From: CAYRJA01 sp964424455
GTDB lineage: Bacteria; Bacteroidota; Bacteroidia; Chitinophagales; UBA10324
Assembly (NCBI GenBank): GCA_964424455.1
Contig: CAYRJA010000132.1
Span: forward strand, 1 to 6,432
Reading direction: 5' to 3'
Length of the DNA stretch: 6,432 nucleotides
Each line of letters opens with the position of its first letter. The stretch's first letter is position 1. The notes under the pieces are model-generated. The model was not told the origin of the DNA. It searched no databases and saw only the letters and a program-made list of their open reading frames with translations. Shown in pieces: positions 1-5,991 of the stretch. The position numbers and the translations under genes were made by a program.

Positions 1-418
1 GAAACTGACCTGAGCCGGATGCACACTGCCCCGTCATTTTGTAGTCTTCTACCCGTGCTTCCGCTGAAATTTTTACTGCTCGGACATACAATGCTCCTAA
101 ATCAACAACCGTTCTTGCATCGGGAAAAAAGAAATTAGCGCCCTTTGCATGAGTGGTCATTCCATAAAAATGTCCGCGCTTGCGCTTAACCAAATCACCT
201 TCACCCGTTGAAGCGAGGTACGCTACATCCTCATATTTCAGTCCGTGTTTATCAAGCATGGCCTGCACCATTTCATCTGCTACTGTTGTGGGATTTCTTT
301 TCCGGATTTTCTCGGTATGCTTATCAAGCAGTTTTGAATTTTCAGAATATTCCATCAGTACCAACTTGATAAAGTTAGAACCAACATCTATCCCCATTGT
401 GTAAATTGAATTATTCAT
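1..418 (-). CDS. bcrD: Benzoyl-CoA reductase subunit D (ATPase/activator subunit), 3' end beyond the left edge
   Basis: This is the N-terminal 139 residues of a BcrD/BadG-type subunit of the BcrAD/BadFG ATPase family. Together with BcrA it hydrolyses ATP to push electrons into the ring-reducing BcrBC module in the cytoplasm. The sequence shows an actin-fold phosphate-1 loop, GIDVGSNFIK (residues 9-18), and STGEG near residue 70. It also has DLGALYVRA (106-114), the BcrD-type replacement for the DIGGQDTKA seen in BcrA. CASGSGQF (132-139) contains the first of the two expected cysteines for the [4Fe-4S] cluster shared between BcrA and BcrD. BcrD proteins are about 280 residues, so roughly half is present, and the second cysteine motif lies outside. 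The ATG at 418-416 is preferred; Met8 is a possible alternative. Only 9 bases separate it from the bcrA stop, with a weak purine-rich AAAGAGAA before the start. The CASGSGQF motif makes BcrD far more likely than a lone hydroxyacyl-CoA dehydratase activator. Confidence 0.93.
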   Translation of the reverse strand, partial: MNNSIYTMGIDVGSNFIKLVLMEYSENSKLLDKHTEKIRKRNPTTVADEMVQAMLDKHGLKYEDVAYLASTGEGDLVKRKRGHFYGMTTHAKGANFFFPDARTVVDLGALYVRAVKISAEARVEDYKMTGQCASGSGQF

Positions 419-427
419 GTTTCTCTT

Positions 428-1876
428 TTAATTAGATGTTTCTGAAACCACTTCCTGTTTCTTTTTCTTTGCATCAGGTAAATCCACGTTAATGTTTCTG
501 CGGGCAAACATGGCTCCACCGAGTGCTCCCATAAAAATGGAATCGGTGTGGATATTGATTTTAATGCCTTCGCCATAATTATCGCGCACTAATTGTGTAA
601 GATATTTTATCACTGCCTGATTGCGCGCCACACCACCGGTAAACGTAAACTCATTAAACACACCACCGGAGCGTGCTATAAGCGACATTGCGCGCATAAT
701 GATGGCTTTGTGCAAGCCGCCTAAAATATCTTCACGCTTTTCGCCAACGTTGGTTAACTCGCGTAATTCGGCACCGGCAAATACTGTGCAGGTAGAACAA
801 ATAGTAACTTCTTTCTCCGCTTTCATTGCCATTGGTCCTAACTCATTCAAAGAGATACTCATTTCATCAGCAATGTAACCGAGGTATCTGCCGCAACCGG
901 CAGCACAGCGGTCGTTCATTTGAAAACTTGTTACCAATCCGTACTTATCTACCTGAATGGCTTTGGTATCCTGACCGCCAATGTCGAGCACTGTCCGTGT
1001 ATTCGGGAAAACAGCATGCGCGCCAAAGGCATGACATAAAATTTCTGAACGGATGCAACTTTCCGGGAAAGGCAGCAGCGCTCGCCCGTAACCGGTGCCG
1101 GTCATATTCTCAATGTTGAACTCCAGATTGGCAATTTCATCAATGCGGTCGCGTAAAGTTTCAGATACATTTTGAAAATCGCCTTTCAGCAAATACATTT
1201 CAGCATCGAAAGCACTCTCATTTTCAATAGGAATATTTTCAGACCGGTCGGGCAGATTTTTATATTTCTCTTTCAGTAACTCCATGGCTTCTGCAATCAA
1301 TTTCTTGAAATCGAAAGTCACCACTTTGTTTTCGGCAGGAGTTATGCTTTTATCCCACACAGTCATCAGAGGTTCAAAAAGCGAAGAGTCGAGTTTGTTT
1401 ACCTCTTCGTTGTATTTTTCAGAAACTACATCGCGGAAGAATTGATTTTTTGAACCGAGATTGTTGTAGATGTAATCGTGCTTGATTTTTGGTTTGAACG
1501 ACCTTCGGATGTTACGCAAGTGACCTAAAATTTTATCACGGGTTTCTTCATCTTTAAAAAAGGTGTTGCAGGTTTTAACTAATTCTTCGCCTAAATTATC
1601 GAGTCGCACTTTAAACTGCTCATATTGGAAAACGCTCTCCAAATCGTCAATATATTTTTTGTATTCGGGTCGCGCTTTTATTTCAGCCGAAAGATTTTTT
1701 TTAAGCACAGAAAAGCGCGCATTATAAATGGCTTCATCCCGTGCAATGTCTGCCGCCACTGAATAATTAGCGCGGGTATTCGTAATACCGCGACCGATGA
1801 TTTCATCCTGTTCGTTGATGATGACCGCTTTTGATGTAGTTGAACCGAGGTCAACTCCGAGATAATATTTGCTCAT
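428..1876 (-). CDS. bcrA: Benzoyl-CoA reductase subunit A (ATPase/activator subunit)
   Basis: This is the larger ATP-binding subunit of class I benzoyl-CoA reductase, in the BadF/BcrA/HgdC ATPase family. With BcrD it couples ATP hydrolysis to low-potential electron transfer to BcrBC. Visible motifs in its 482 residues are the phosphate-1 loop DLGSTTSK (9-16), TGTGYGR (259-265), phosphate-2 DIGGQDTKAI (298-307), CAAGCGRYL (324-332), CSTCTVFAGAEL (360-371), FTGGVARN (412-419) and GALGGAMFA (450-458). By homology to the 2-hydroxyglutaryl-CoA dehydratase activator, Cys324 and probably Cys363 hold the shared [4Fe-4S] cluster. Residues about 42-255 are a charged, mostly helical-looking insertion absent from the roughly 260-residue HgdC activators and typical of BcrA. 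The total exceeds the roughly 436 residues I recall for Thauera BcrA. The C-terminus ends in a lysine-rich tail (470-473). The ATG at 1876 has no clear ribosome binding site, but it places the phosphate-1 loop at the expected distance. It lies 27 bp after bcrB and 9 bp before bcrD. Confidence 0.95.
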   Translation of the reverse strand: MSKYYLGVDLGSTTSKAVIINEQDEIIGRGITNTRANYSVAADIARDEAIYNARFSVLKKNLSAEIKARPEYKKYIDDLESVFQYEQFKVRLDNLGEELVKTCNTFFKDEETRDKILGHLRNIRRSFKPKIKHDYIYNNLGSKNQFFRDVVSEKYNEEVNKLDSSLFEPLMTVWDKSITPAENKVVTFDFKKLIAEAMELLKEKYKNLPDRSENIPIENESAFDAEMYLLKGDFQNVSETLRDRIDEIANLEFNIENMTGTGYGRALLPFPESCIRSEILCHAFGAHAVFPNTRTVLDIGGQDTKAIQVDKYGLVTSFQMNDRCAAGCGRYLGYIADEMSISLNELGPMAMKAEKEVTICSTCTVFAGAELRELTNVGEKREDILGGLHKAIIMRAMSLIARSGGVFNEFTFTGGVARNQAVIKYLTQLVRDNYGEGIKINIHTDSIFMGALGGAMFARRNINVDLPDAKKKKQEVVSETSN

Positions 1877-1903
1877 GAATATTGGTTCGTTTAATTATCT
1901 GTT

Positions 1904-3205
1904 TTAAACTGTTTGTGATTCCTGCTCCAGAATTACTTTCCGCTGACCCAGCATCTGGAAATAAGATTCCAACCGGTTTTTAATATTAGCGTAAGAGAAG
2001 TAACGAGGATCCACCAAATCGCTTTCGATAAAGCCAACCGGTATTCCGCACCGTTGTTCAATTTCGCGCATCATCAGCAACTGACCTGCTGAAAATGAAT
2101 TGCAACTCTTGATGGAGTTGATTAAAAATCCATCGGCTTTGTATTCTTTAATATAATGTTCGAGCAAATCAACCCGCTGAGGCAAATTCAAATTGGTGTA
2201 GCAGCCCATGCAGTATTTCGCCAAACTTTCCAATGGCTTATCCGGTTCATGACGGAAGCCCTGATCATACAAACCGCCCACTTTAGTGTAAGTTGAAGCA
2301 ACAATCACGGCACCCATGTCATAAAATATTTTCCAGAACTCACGGAAGTTGGTCCAGTTGGGCGGTCCCTCAACCACTAAGCGGAAACGCTCTTCTTTCA
2401 TTTCTCCTTCAGGAGTTACCGGATGCAATCCAAGTTTCATACGTTCAAAAACTTCGTTGTGCAACTCCTGATAATATTCCAACGCAATTTCTGTTCCGCG
2501 GAATGCAGTGTTAAGCGGACCCATATAATACACCCCTGCGAAATAGGCATCAATAGGTGACGGTACGTTTTTGGCAGATTGCAAAACCTGCACCCAAAGG
2601 TCTTCGGCTTTAGAACTGTTCTCCAGCATTTTTGAAAGCCGTCTGTAATCCAGTTTCTTTCCCGCAACTTTTTCCATCTTCGGAATTACATCTTCCTTTA
2701 ATTGCTTCACCATATAATTCACCTGATCTTCTGTGATTTTTCCATCTTCCTGATAAGGTGTATGCAACATGGCAATTTCTACACCGGGATAAAGCCGCTC
2801 AAGATTTTCGAACCACTTCATAAAAGTGAAACAACCGGTGTAACTCAACAACAATAAATCAGGCTCAGGAAGTTTTTCACCGGTTGGTCCTACGTTACCA
2901 TTCAGCATCATTCCGATATCGCACTTTACGTACGTGCAAACATCTTCGCTAAAGCCAATCTTCTCCGCGTCCTTAATATAGGATCCGGATTTTTTCCGCA
3001 TGCCCGATTGCAGCGCGTTTATCTCAGGGTACACCGGCAGCATATCCATTGCCAAAATCAGTTCGGTAATGTTGCCCGGTACAAAAGTGTAAACCACTTT
3101 TTTCCCTTTTTCTTTTGCCGTACTCAATTCGGTGAAAAGGTTTGCCAGCATTTCCTTTTGAATAACCATGCTTTTTTCCTTTACCGCTTCTTTTACATCT
3201 GCCAT
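1904..3205 (-). CDS. bcrB: Benzoyl-CoA reductase subunit B (ring-reducing module)
   Basis: This is a 433-residue 2-hydroxyacyl-CoA dehydratase D (HGD-D) family protein of the BcrB/BadE type. With BcrC it binds benzoyl-CoA and performs two-electron reduction of the aromatic ring to a cyclohexadiene carboxyl-CoA. Recognisable blocks are SYTGCFTFMKWFENLE (121-136), EGPPNWTNFREFWK (279-292), ASTYTKVGG (303-311), YCMGCYTNLNLPQR (331-344), KSCNSFSAGQ (366-375) and ESDLVDPRYFS (394-404). Conserved-looking cysteines at 125, 332/335 and 368 are the candidate [4Fe-4S] ligands; the exact ligands are inferred from the family. The length matches the roughly 434 residues of known BcrB. The ATG at 3205 follows bcrC by 29 bp, with only a weak AAGAAA before it. 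The distinction from 2-hydroxyglutaryl-CoA dehydratase rests on the EGPPNW and DLVDPRYFS blocks and on the complete four-gene set. Confidence 0.95.
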   Translation of the reverse strand: MADVKEAVKEKSMVIQKEMLANLFTELSTAKEKGKKVVYTFVPGNITELILAMDMLPVYPEINALQSGMRKKSGSYIKDAEKIGFSEDVCTYVKCDIGMMLNGNVGPTGEKLPEPDLLLLSYTGCFTFMKWFENLERLYPGVEIAMLHTPYQEDGKITEDQVNYMVKQLKEDVIPKMEKVAGKKLDYRRLSKMLENSSKAEDLWVQVLQSAKNVPSPIDAYFAGVYYMGPLNTAFRGTEIALEYYQELHNEVFERMKLGLHPVTPEGEMKEERFRLVVEGPPNWTNFREFWKIFYDMGAVIVASTYTKVGGLYDQGFRHEPDKPLESLAKYCMGCYTNLNLPQRVDLLEHYIKEYKADGFLINSIKSCNSFSAGQLLMMREIEQRCGIPVGFIESDLVDPRYFSYANIKNRLESYFQMLGQRKVILEQESQTV

Positions 3206-3234
3206 ATTTCTTATGTGTTAATCAGTTTAAAAAT

Positions 3235-4410
3235 TTATACCCATAACTTGATAGAATCGGAGAATGTACCCGCCTGTTCTTTAATAACCTTGAATTGACC
3301 GGTGTTTTCGTGGAACTGAAAATTGATATGTGCTATTCCTTCGGCATCGCATGCTTTTTGCAACTCGGGACGGTCGAGCAAAGCAGGGTCGCAGAAACTC
3401 GCTGCACAGAAAATAACTCCGTCTGCATTTCTCTGTTTAACCAATTTAACCAGGCGTTCTCCCTTAGGATTGCCTACATCGTAAACCGCTGAAGATGGAG
3501 CACTCTTGGTGAGAAACCCATTGACAATTTCATTTAACGGGTCGTCAGTTGAATCATCCATGTCACCCTGAATCCATCGGGAACCAAGCATGAAATCATC
3601 ATCTACTATGTAACAGCCCGCCATCTCTACCGATTTTATTAAACCAATAGGAGGCTGTTCGCAGAATGAACCGGAAATTACGATGCGGATGTTATCCAGC
3701 GGTTCTCCGTATTCTTCTGAAATCAGATTTACCACTTCCTGCAGAATCTCATTATGCTTTTCAACCGGAATAGTAATACCCGCCCGCAAAATATGATATG
3801 TATCAACAGCCGATAATTTCCACGGTGTATCCTGTCGTATATTGTAAATGGTTTCAATTAACTGCCGGTTGGTATTGTAGAGCCCTATAGAGTGATTCAA
3901 CTTTTCGGAAGTTATTTTCACACAATTTATCTGAAACATATCCTGTATGATTGTTTCAATCAATTCGCGGTAGAAGGCGCCTCCAATATGTTTTTCGAAA
4001 TTTTGAGGATAATCGAAGTAGCGGGTAAACTTCCCTTTCTTAACCAACTTAAACATGCCTGAAAGGTTCCGTACACAATCACAAATAGAAGGGAAAAGAA
4101 ATCCATCGAAATTTTCGAGATTGGTATCAAGAGCCATTTCTACAATACCACGCGGAAGGTGGCAGATGTAAGATTGGTAATACGCATCGCCTTTAATTAT
4201 CTGCTTGCGGTCGCCCGCGCCCATAATACCCACCGGCAAACCGTTCGCAGCGTGAATAATTTCGCGGGGAATGTAAACAGGGAGGTAGCCGACCAACAGG
4301 CGACTAGCTGATTCTTTTTTCCAATTCTTGGCGAAAGTAAAATTTAGGTCGAACGCAAGCGATTTGCATTCCTCTACTATCTCGGTTAGTCGTGTTGGTA
4401 ATTCAGTCAT
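3235..4410 (-). CDS. bcrC: Benzoyl-CoA reductase subunit C (ring-reducing module)
   Basis: This 391-residue HGD-D family protein of the BcrC/BadD type is the partner of BcrB in the catalytic half of class I benzoyl-CoA reductase. Family features are GYLPVYIPREIIHAAN (41-56), the cysteine-containing YICHLPRG (81-88) and FPSICDCVRNLSGM (106-119), SGSFCEQPP (246-254), and a C-terminal CAASFCDPALLDRP (335-348). Cys83, Cys110, Cys250 and Cys340 are candidate Fe-S cluster ligands or structural cysteines. The assignment of individual roles is inference. The length is close to the roughly 386 residues of Thauera BcrC. It is the first gene of the minus-strand operon and starts at the ATG at 4410. An in-frame TAA lies two codons upstream, so no longer start is possible. 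No Shine-Dalgarno sequence precedes it at normal spacing. Its promoter must lie in the 199-bp divergent region or overlap the opposite operon. Confidence 0.95.
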   Translation of the reverse strand: MTELPTRLTEIVEECKSLAFDLNFTFAKNWKKESASRLLVGYLPVYIPREIIHAANGLPVGIMGAGDRKQIIKGDAYYQSYICHLPRGIVEMALDTNLENFDGFLFPSICDCVRNLSGMFKLVKKGKFTRYFDYPQNFEKHIGGAFYRELIETIIQDMFQINCVKITSEKLNHSIGLYNTNRQLIETIYNIRQDTPWKLSAVDTYHILRAGITIPVEKHNEILQEVVNLISEEYGEPLDNIRIVISGSFCEQPPIGLIKSVEMAGCYIVDDDFMLGSRWIQGDMDDSTDDPLNEIVNGFLTKSAPSSAVYDVGNPKGERLVKLVKQRNADGVIFCAASFCDPALLDRPELQKACDAEGIAHINFQFHENTGQFKVIKEQAGTFSDSIKLWV

Positions 4411-4516
4411 TGTTTAGAGGTAAAATCTTTTCGCAACTAATTATTTTCTCAATACGATTTTCAGAATAAGTACCTCCTTGATCTATGATGTCCTTCAGTA
4501 TAAAAAATATCTTTTG

Positions 4517-4532
4517 TCACTTCCTTAAGTGA
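4517..4532. promoter_or_regulatory. Perfect inverted repeat, candidate operator
   Basis: TCACTT-CCTT-AAGTGA is a perfect 6-bp inverted repeat around a 4-bp centre. It lies 107 bp upstream of bcrC and 78 bp before the plus-strand operon start. Its position in a shared promoter region would suit a dimeric regulator acting on both operons. A 6-bp repeat can arise by chance in about 200 bp, and no regulator gene is in the window. No poly-T follows, so a terminator is unlikely. The operator role is inference. Confidence 0.35.
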
Positions 4533-4582
4533 GTGCCCTCAATCATTACATCAGCCATTTCTATTCTATTCGCTTGTGTAGG

Positions 4583-4588
4583 TATAAT
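4583..4588 (+). promoter_or_regulatory. Possible -10 box for the mocA-xdhC-SDR operon
   Basis: TATAAT is an exact match to the sigma-70-type -10 consensus. It lies 21 bp before the ATG at 4610 and 39 bp before the in-frame ATG at 4628. The upstream hexamer at 17-bp spacing, TCTATT at 4560-4565, matches the -35 consensus poorly, and there is no TG extension. If it is used, the leader to 4610 would be very short, which mildly favours the internal start at 4628. Confidence 0.25.
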
Positions 4589-4609
4589 AAGGTCTAGTGT
4601 GATTCAATT

Positions 4610-5224
4610 ATGGGATTGATTAAAGAAATGACCGAGCTAAGTTGTATTGTCCTTTCGGCCGGTAAGTCCGAACGGATGAAATCGCATAAAGCCTTCTTAC
4701 AGTTTTCGTCTAAAGAGATTTTTTTGAAACGCATAATAGATACATATCAAAAAGCAGGCATAAAAAGCATTGTGGTTGTTGTAAATTCTGATATAAAAAG
4801 GCAATTAGAAAGTATAGAAATTGGTGGAGTAACTTTTGTCGAAAATCAGTTTCCTGAGAGAGGAAGATTTTTATCTCTGAAATGTGGATTACGGAATATT
4901 CCCGAAGCCGAATTTTGTTTTGTTCAAAATATTGATAACCCTTTTGTAACTGCCAATGTTATAGAACTATTACTGAACGAGCGATATGAGTGTGAATGTA
5001 TTATCCCGGTTTTTGATGGTAAAGGAGGTCATCCTGTGCTACTATCCCGTAACGTAATTAAAGGCATATTGGCTTCGCGCTTCGAAAATTTTAAACTGAA
5101 TGAGTTTCTGCAAACGTTTACGCAATTTAGGATGGAAATGGAGGATGAAAAGATTTTAGCCAACATCAACACACAGGAAGAATACAATAGATATTTCCGA
5201 AAGAAGTTAGCTCATGATCTGTGA
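4610..5224 (+). CDS. MobA/MocA-like nucleotidyltransferase, probable molybdenum cofactor cytidylyltransferase
   Basis: This is a 204-residue NTP-transferase of the MobA-like (NTP_transf_3) family. MocA members join CTP to molybdopterin-Mo to give the molybdenum cytosine dinucleotide used by xanthine-oxidase-family enzymes. The nucleotide-binding signature LSAGKSERM (15-23) is followed by Lys27. The metal-binding aspartate is in IDNPFV (108-113, Asp109), where many relatives have DQP. GGHPVLL (139-145) and a C-terminal NINTQEEY (186-193) also fit the family. The AGxS form of the signature is closer to MocA than to guanylyltransferase MobA, which usually has AGGxxxRM. Met7 (4628) is a credible alternative start, because the family motif usually lies nearer the N-terminus. 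Neither start has a strong ribosome binding site. The gene looks more A+T rich than its neighbours. Its stop overlaps the next start, and the xdhC neighbour strongly supports the cofactor role. Another nucleotide substrate remains possible. Confidence 0.8.
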   Translation: MGLIKEMTELSCIVLSAGKSERMKSHKAFLQFSSKEIFLKRIIDTYQKAGIKSIVVVVNSDIKRQLESIEIGGVTFVENQFPERGRFLSLKCGLRNIPEAEFCFVQNIDNPFVTANVIELLLNERYECECIIPVFDGKGGHPVLLSRNVIKGILASRFENFKLNEFLQTFTQFRMEMEDEKILANINTQEEYNRYFRKKLAHDL

Positions 5225-5991
5225 AAGACATATTTGAAAAAATAAGTGAGGCGCGGAAAGACAACAACACGGTTGCACTATGCGTAATTGTAAGTACAAG
5301 GGGTTCGGTGCCGCGCCAGGCAGGAGCAAAGATGCTGGTTTTTGAAGATGGAAAATCATTTGGGACAATAGGTGGTGGAAATCTTGAAAGGAAGGTAATC
5401 CATAATGCCATAGAAGTTTTAAAAGCAGGAAAGCCATCTTTATTTAAACATGAGTTATTGCAGCAACACAATATGTGCTGTGGTGGTTCGGTTGAAATTT
5501 ATATTGAACCGGTAATGAAAAAAAACAGGCTTTATATTTTTGGTGCCGGACATATTGGGCAGGCTTTGGCAAAGCGGGCATCGAATTGCGATTTTGAGGT
5601 GGTAGTGATTGATGACCGTAAGGAATATCTTGACGAAGTAAAACAGGAAGGAATAAATAAGCTCGATAATAATTATCGGCATATTTTGCCTCTGCTTCCA
5701 TTTGATGAGAACACTTATGTTGCAATTATGACTTACAGTCATCCTTTCGACCGCGAGATACTTGCATTTTGTTTACAGAAATCACATGCTTACCTTGGGA
5801 TGATTGGCAGCCAGCGAAAAGTGGAGGTTACAAAGAAAATGTTTGAAGAGGGATTAATTGCGTCAGAGGACAAACTAAGCAAAGTAGATATGCCAATGGG
5901 AATTGATATAGGTGCAGAAGGTCCTGAAGAAATTGCAATTAGTATTTTGGCTAAGTTGATTGCAGTAAAAAACAAAAGGGAAGTTAAATGA
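5221..5991 (+). CDS. xdhC: XdhC/CoxI-family molybdenum hydroxylase maturation protein
   Basis: This is a 256-residue protein of the XdhC/CoxI family. Studied members bind the molybdenum cofactor, promote its sulfuration and hand it to xanthine dehydrogenase-type enzymes. All family blocks are present: STRGSVPRQAGAKM (25-38), GTIGGGNLE (48-56), the cofactor-associated MCCGG (85-89), a Rossmann-like FGAGHIG (107-113) with DDR at 131-133, MIGSQRK (194-200), and the C-terminal PMGIDIGAEGPEEIAISI (225-242). The length suits the full two-domain form, with an N-terminal XdhC/CoxI domain and a C-terminal Rossmann domain. The start is a GTG at 5221 whose last two bases belong to the TGA of the preceding gene (GTGA). 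This implies translational coupling. Its own stop overlaps the next ATG. No molybdenum hydroxylase subunit is in the window, so the client enzyme is unknown. Confidence 0.9.
   Translation: MKDIFEKISEARKDNNTVALCVIVSTRGSVPRQAGAKMLVFEDGKSFGTIGGGNLERKVIHNAIEVLKAGKPSLFKHELLQQHNMCCGGSVEIYIEPVMKKNRLYIFGAGHIGQALAKRASNCDFEVVVIDDRKEYLDEVKQEGINKLDNNYRHILPLLPFDENTYVAIMTYSHPFDREILAFCLQKSHAYLGMIGSQRKVEVTKKMFEEGLIASEDKLSKVDMPMGIDIGAEGPEEIAISILAKLIAVKNKREVK

Larger units (their letters stand above)
4411..4609. other. Divergent intergenic region between the bcr operon and the mocA-xdhC-SDR operon
   Basis: These 199 bp separate the start codons of two head-to-head operons and must hold both promoters, unless one starts inside a gene. 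The stretch is A+T rich and has no convincing ORF in any frame. I see a perfect inverted repeat at 4517-4532 and a TATAAT at 4583-4588. On the minus strand, AAGGAGGT at 4478-4471 has no start codon at usable spacing. I found no convincing -33/-7 promoter of the Bacteroidota type (TTG ... TAnnTTTG) on either strand. The closest is TATCTTTTG at 4508-4516, which has one base too many and no TTG at the right distance. Confidence 0.8.

Noticed and set aside
180..404. Plus-strand ORF of 74 codons opposite bcrD
   Set aside because: It lies wholly antisense to a strongly supported bcrD reading frame and has no recognisable domain or start signal.
621..1119. Two overlapping plus-strand ORFs opposite bcrA
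   Set aside because: Both are antisense to the conserved ATPase core of BcrA, are low-complexity and match no family I recognise.
2293..2667. Plus- and minus-strand ORFs inside bcrB
   Set aside because: They are other-frame shadows of bcrB, whose frame carries all the HGD-D family motifs.
3008..3492. Plus-strand ORFs across the bcrB/bcrC junction
   Set aside because: They are antisense to two conserved genes, and their compositions look like reverse translations of the real frames.
1904..4410. (R)-2-hydroxyacyl-CoA dehydratase instead of benzoyl-CoA reductase
   Set aside because: The two HGD-D subunits are accompanied by two different ATPase subunits in bcrCBAD order, and the BcrB, BcrC and BcrD signature blocks are present. 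A dehydratase would have a single small activator.
4561..4570. Tandem CTATT direct repeat
   Set aside because: Two copies of a 5-mer in A+T-rich DNA are expected by chance.
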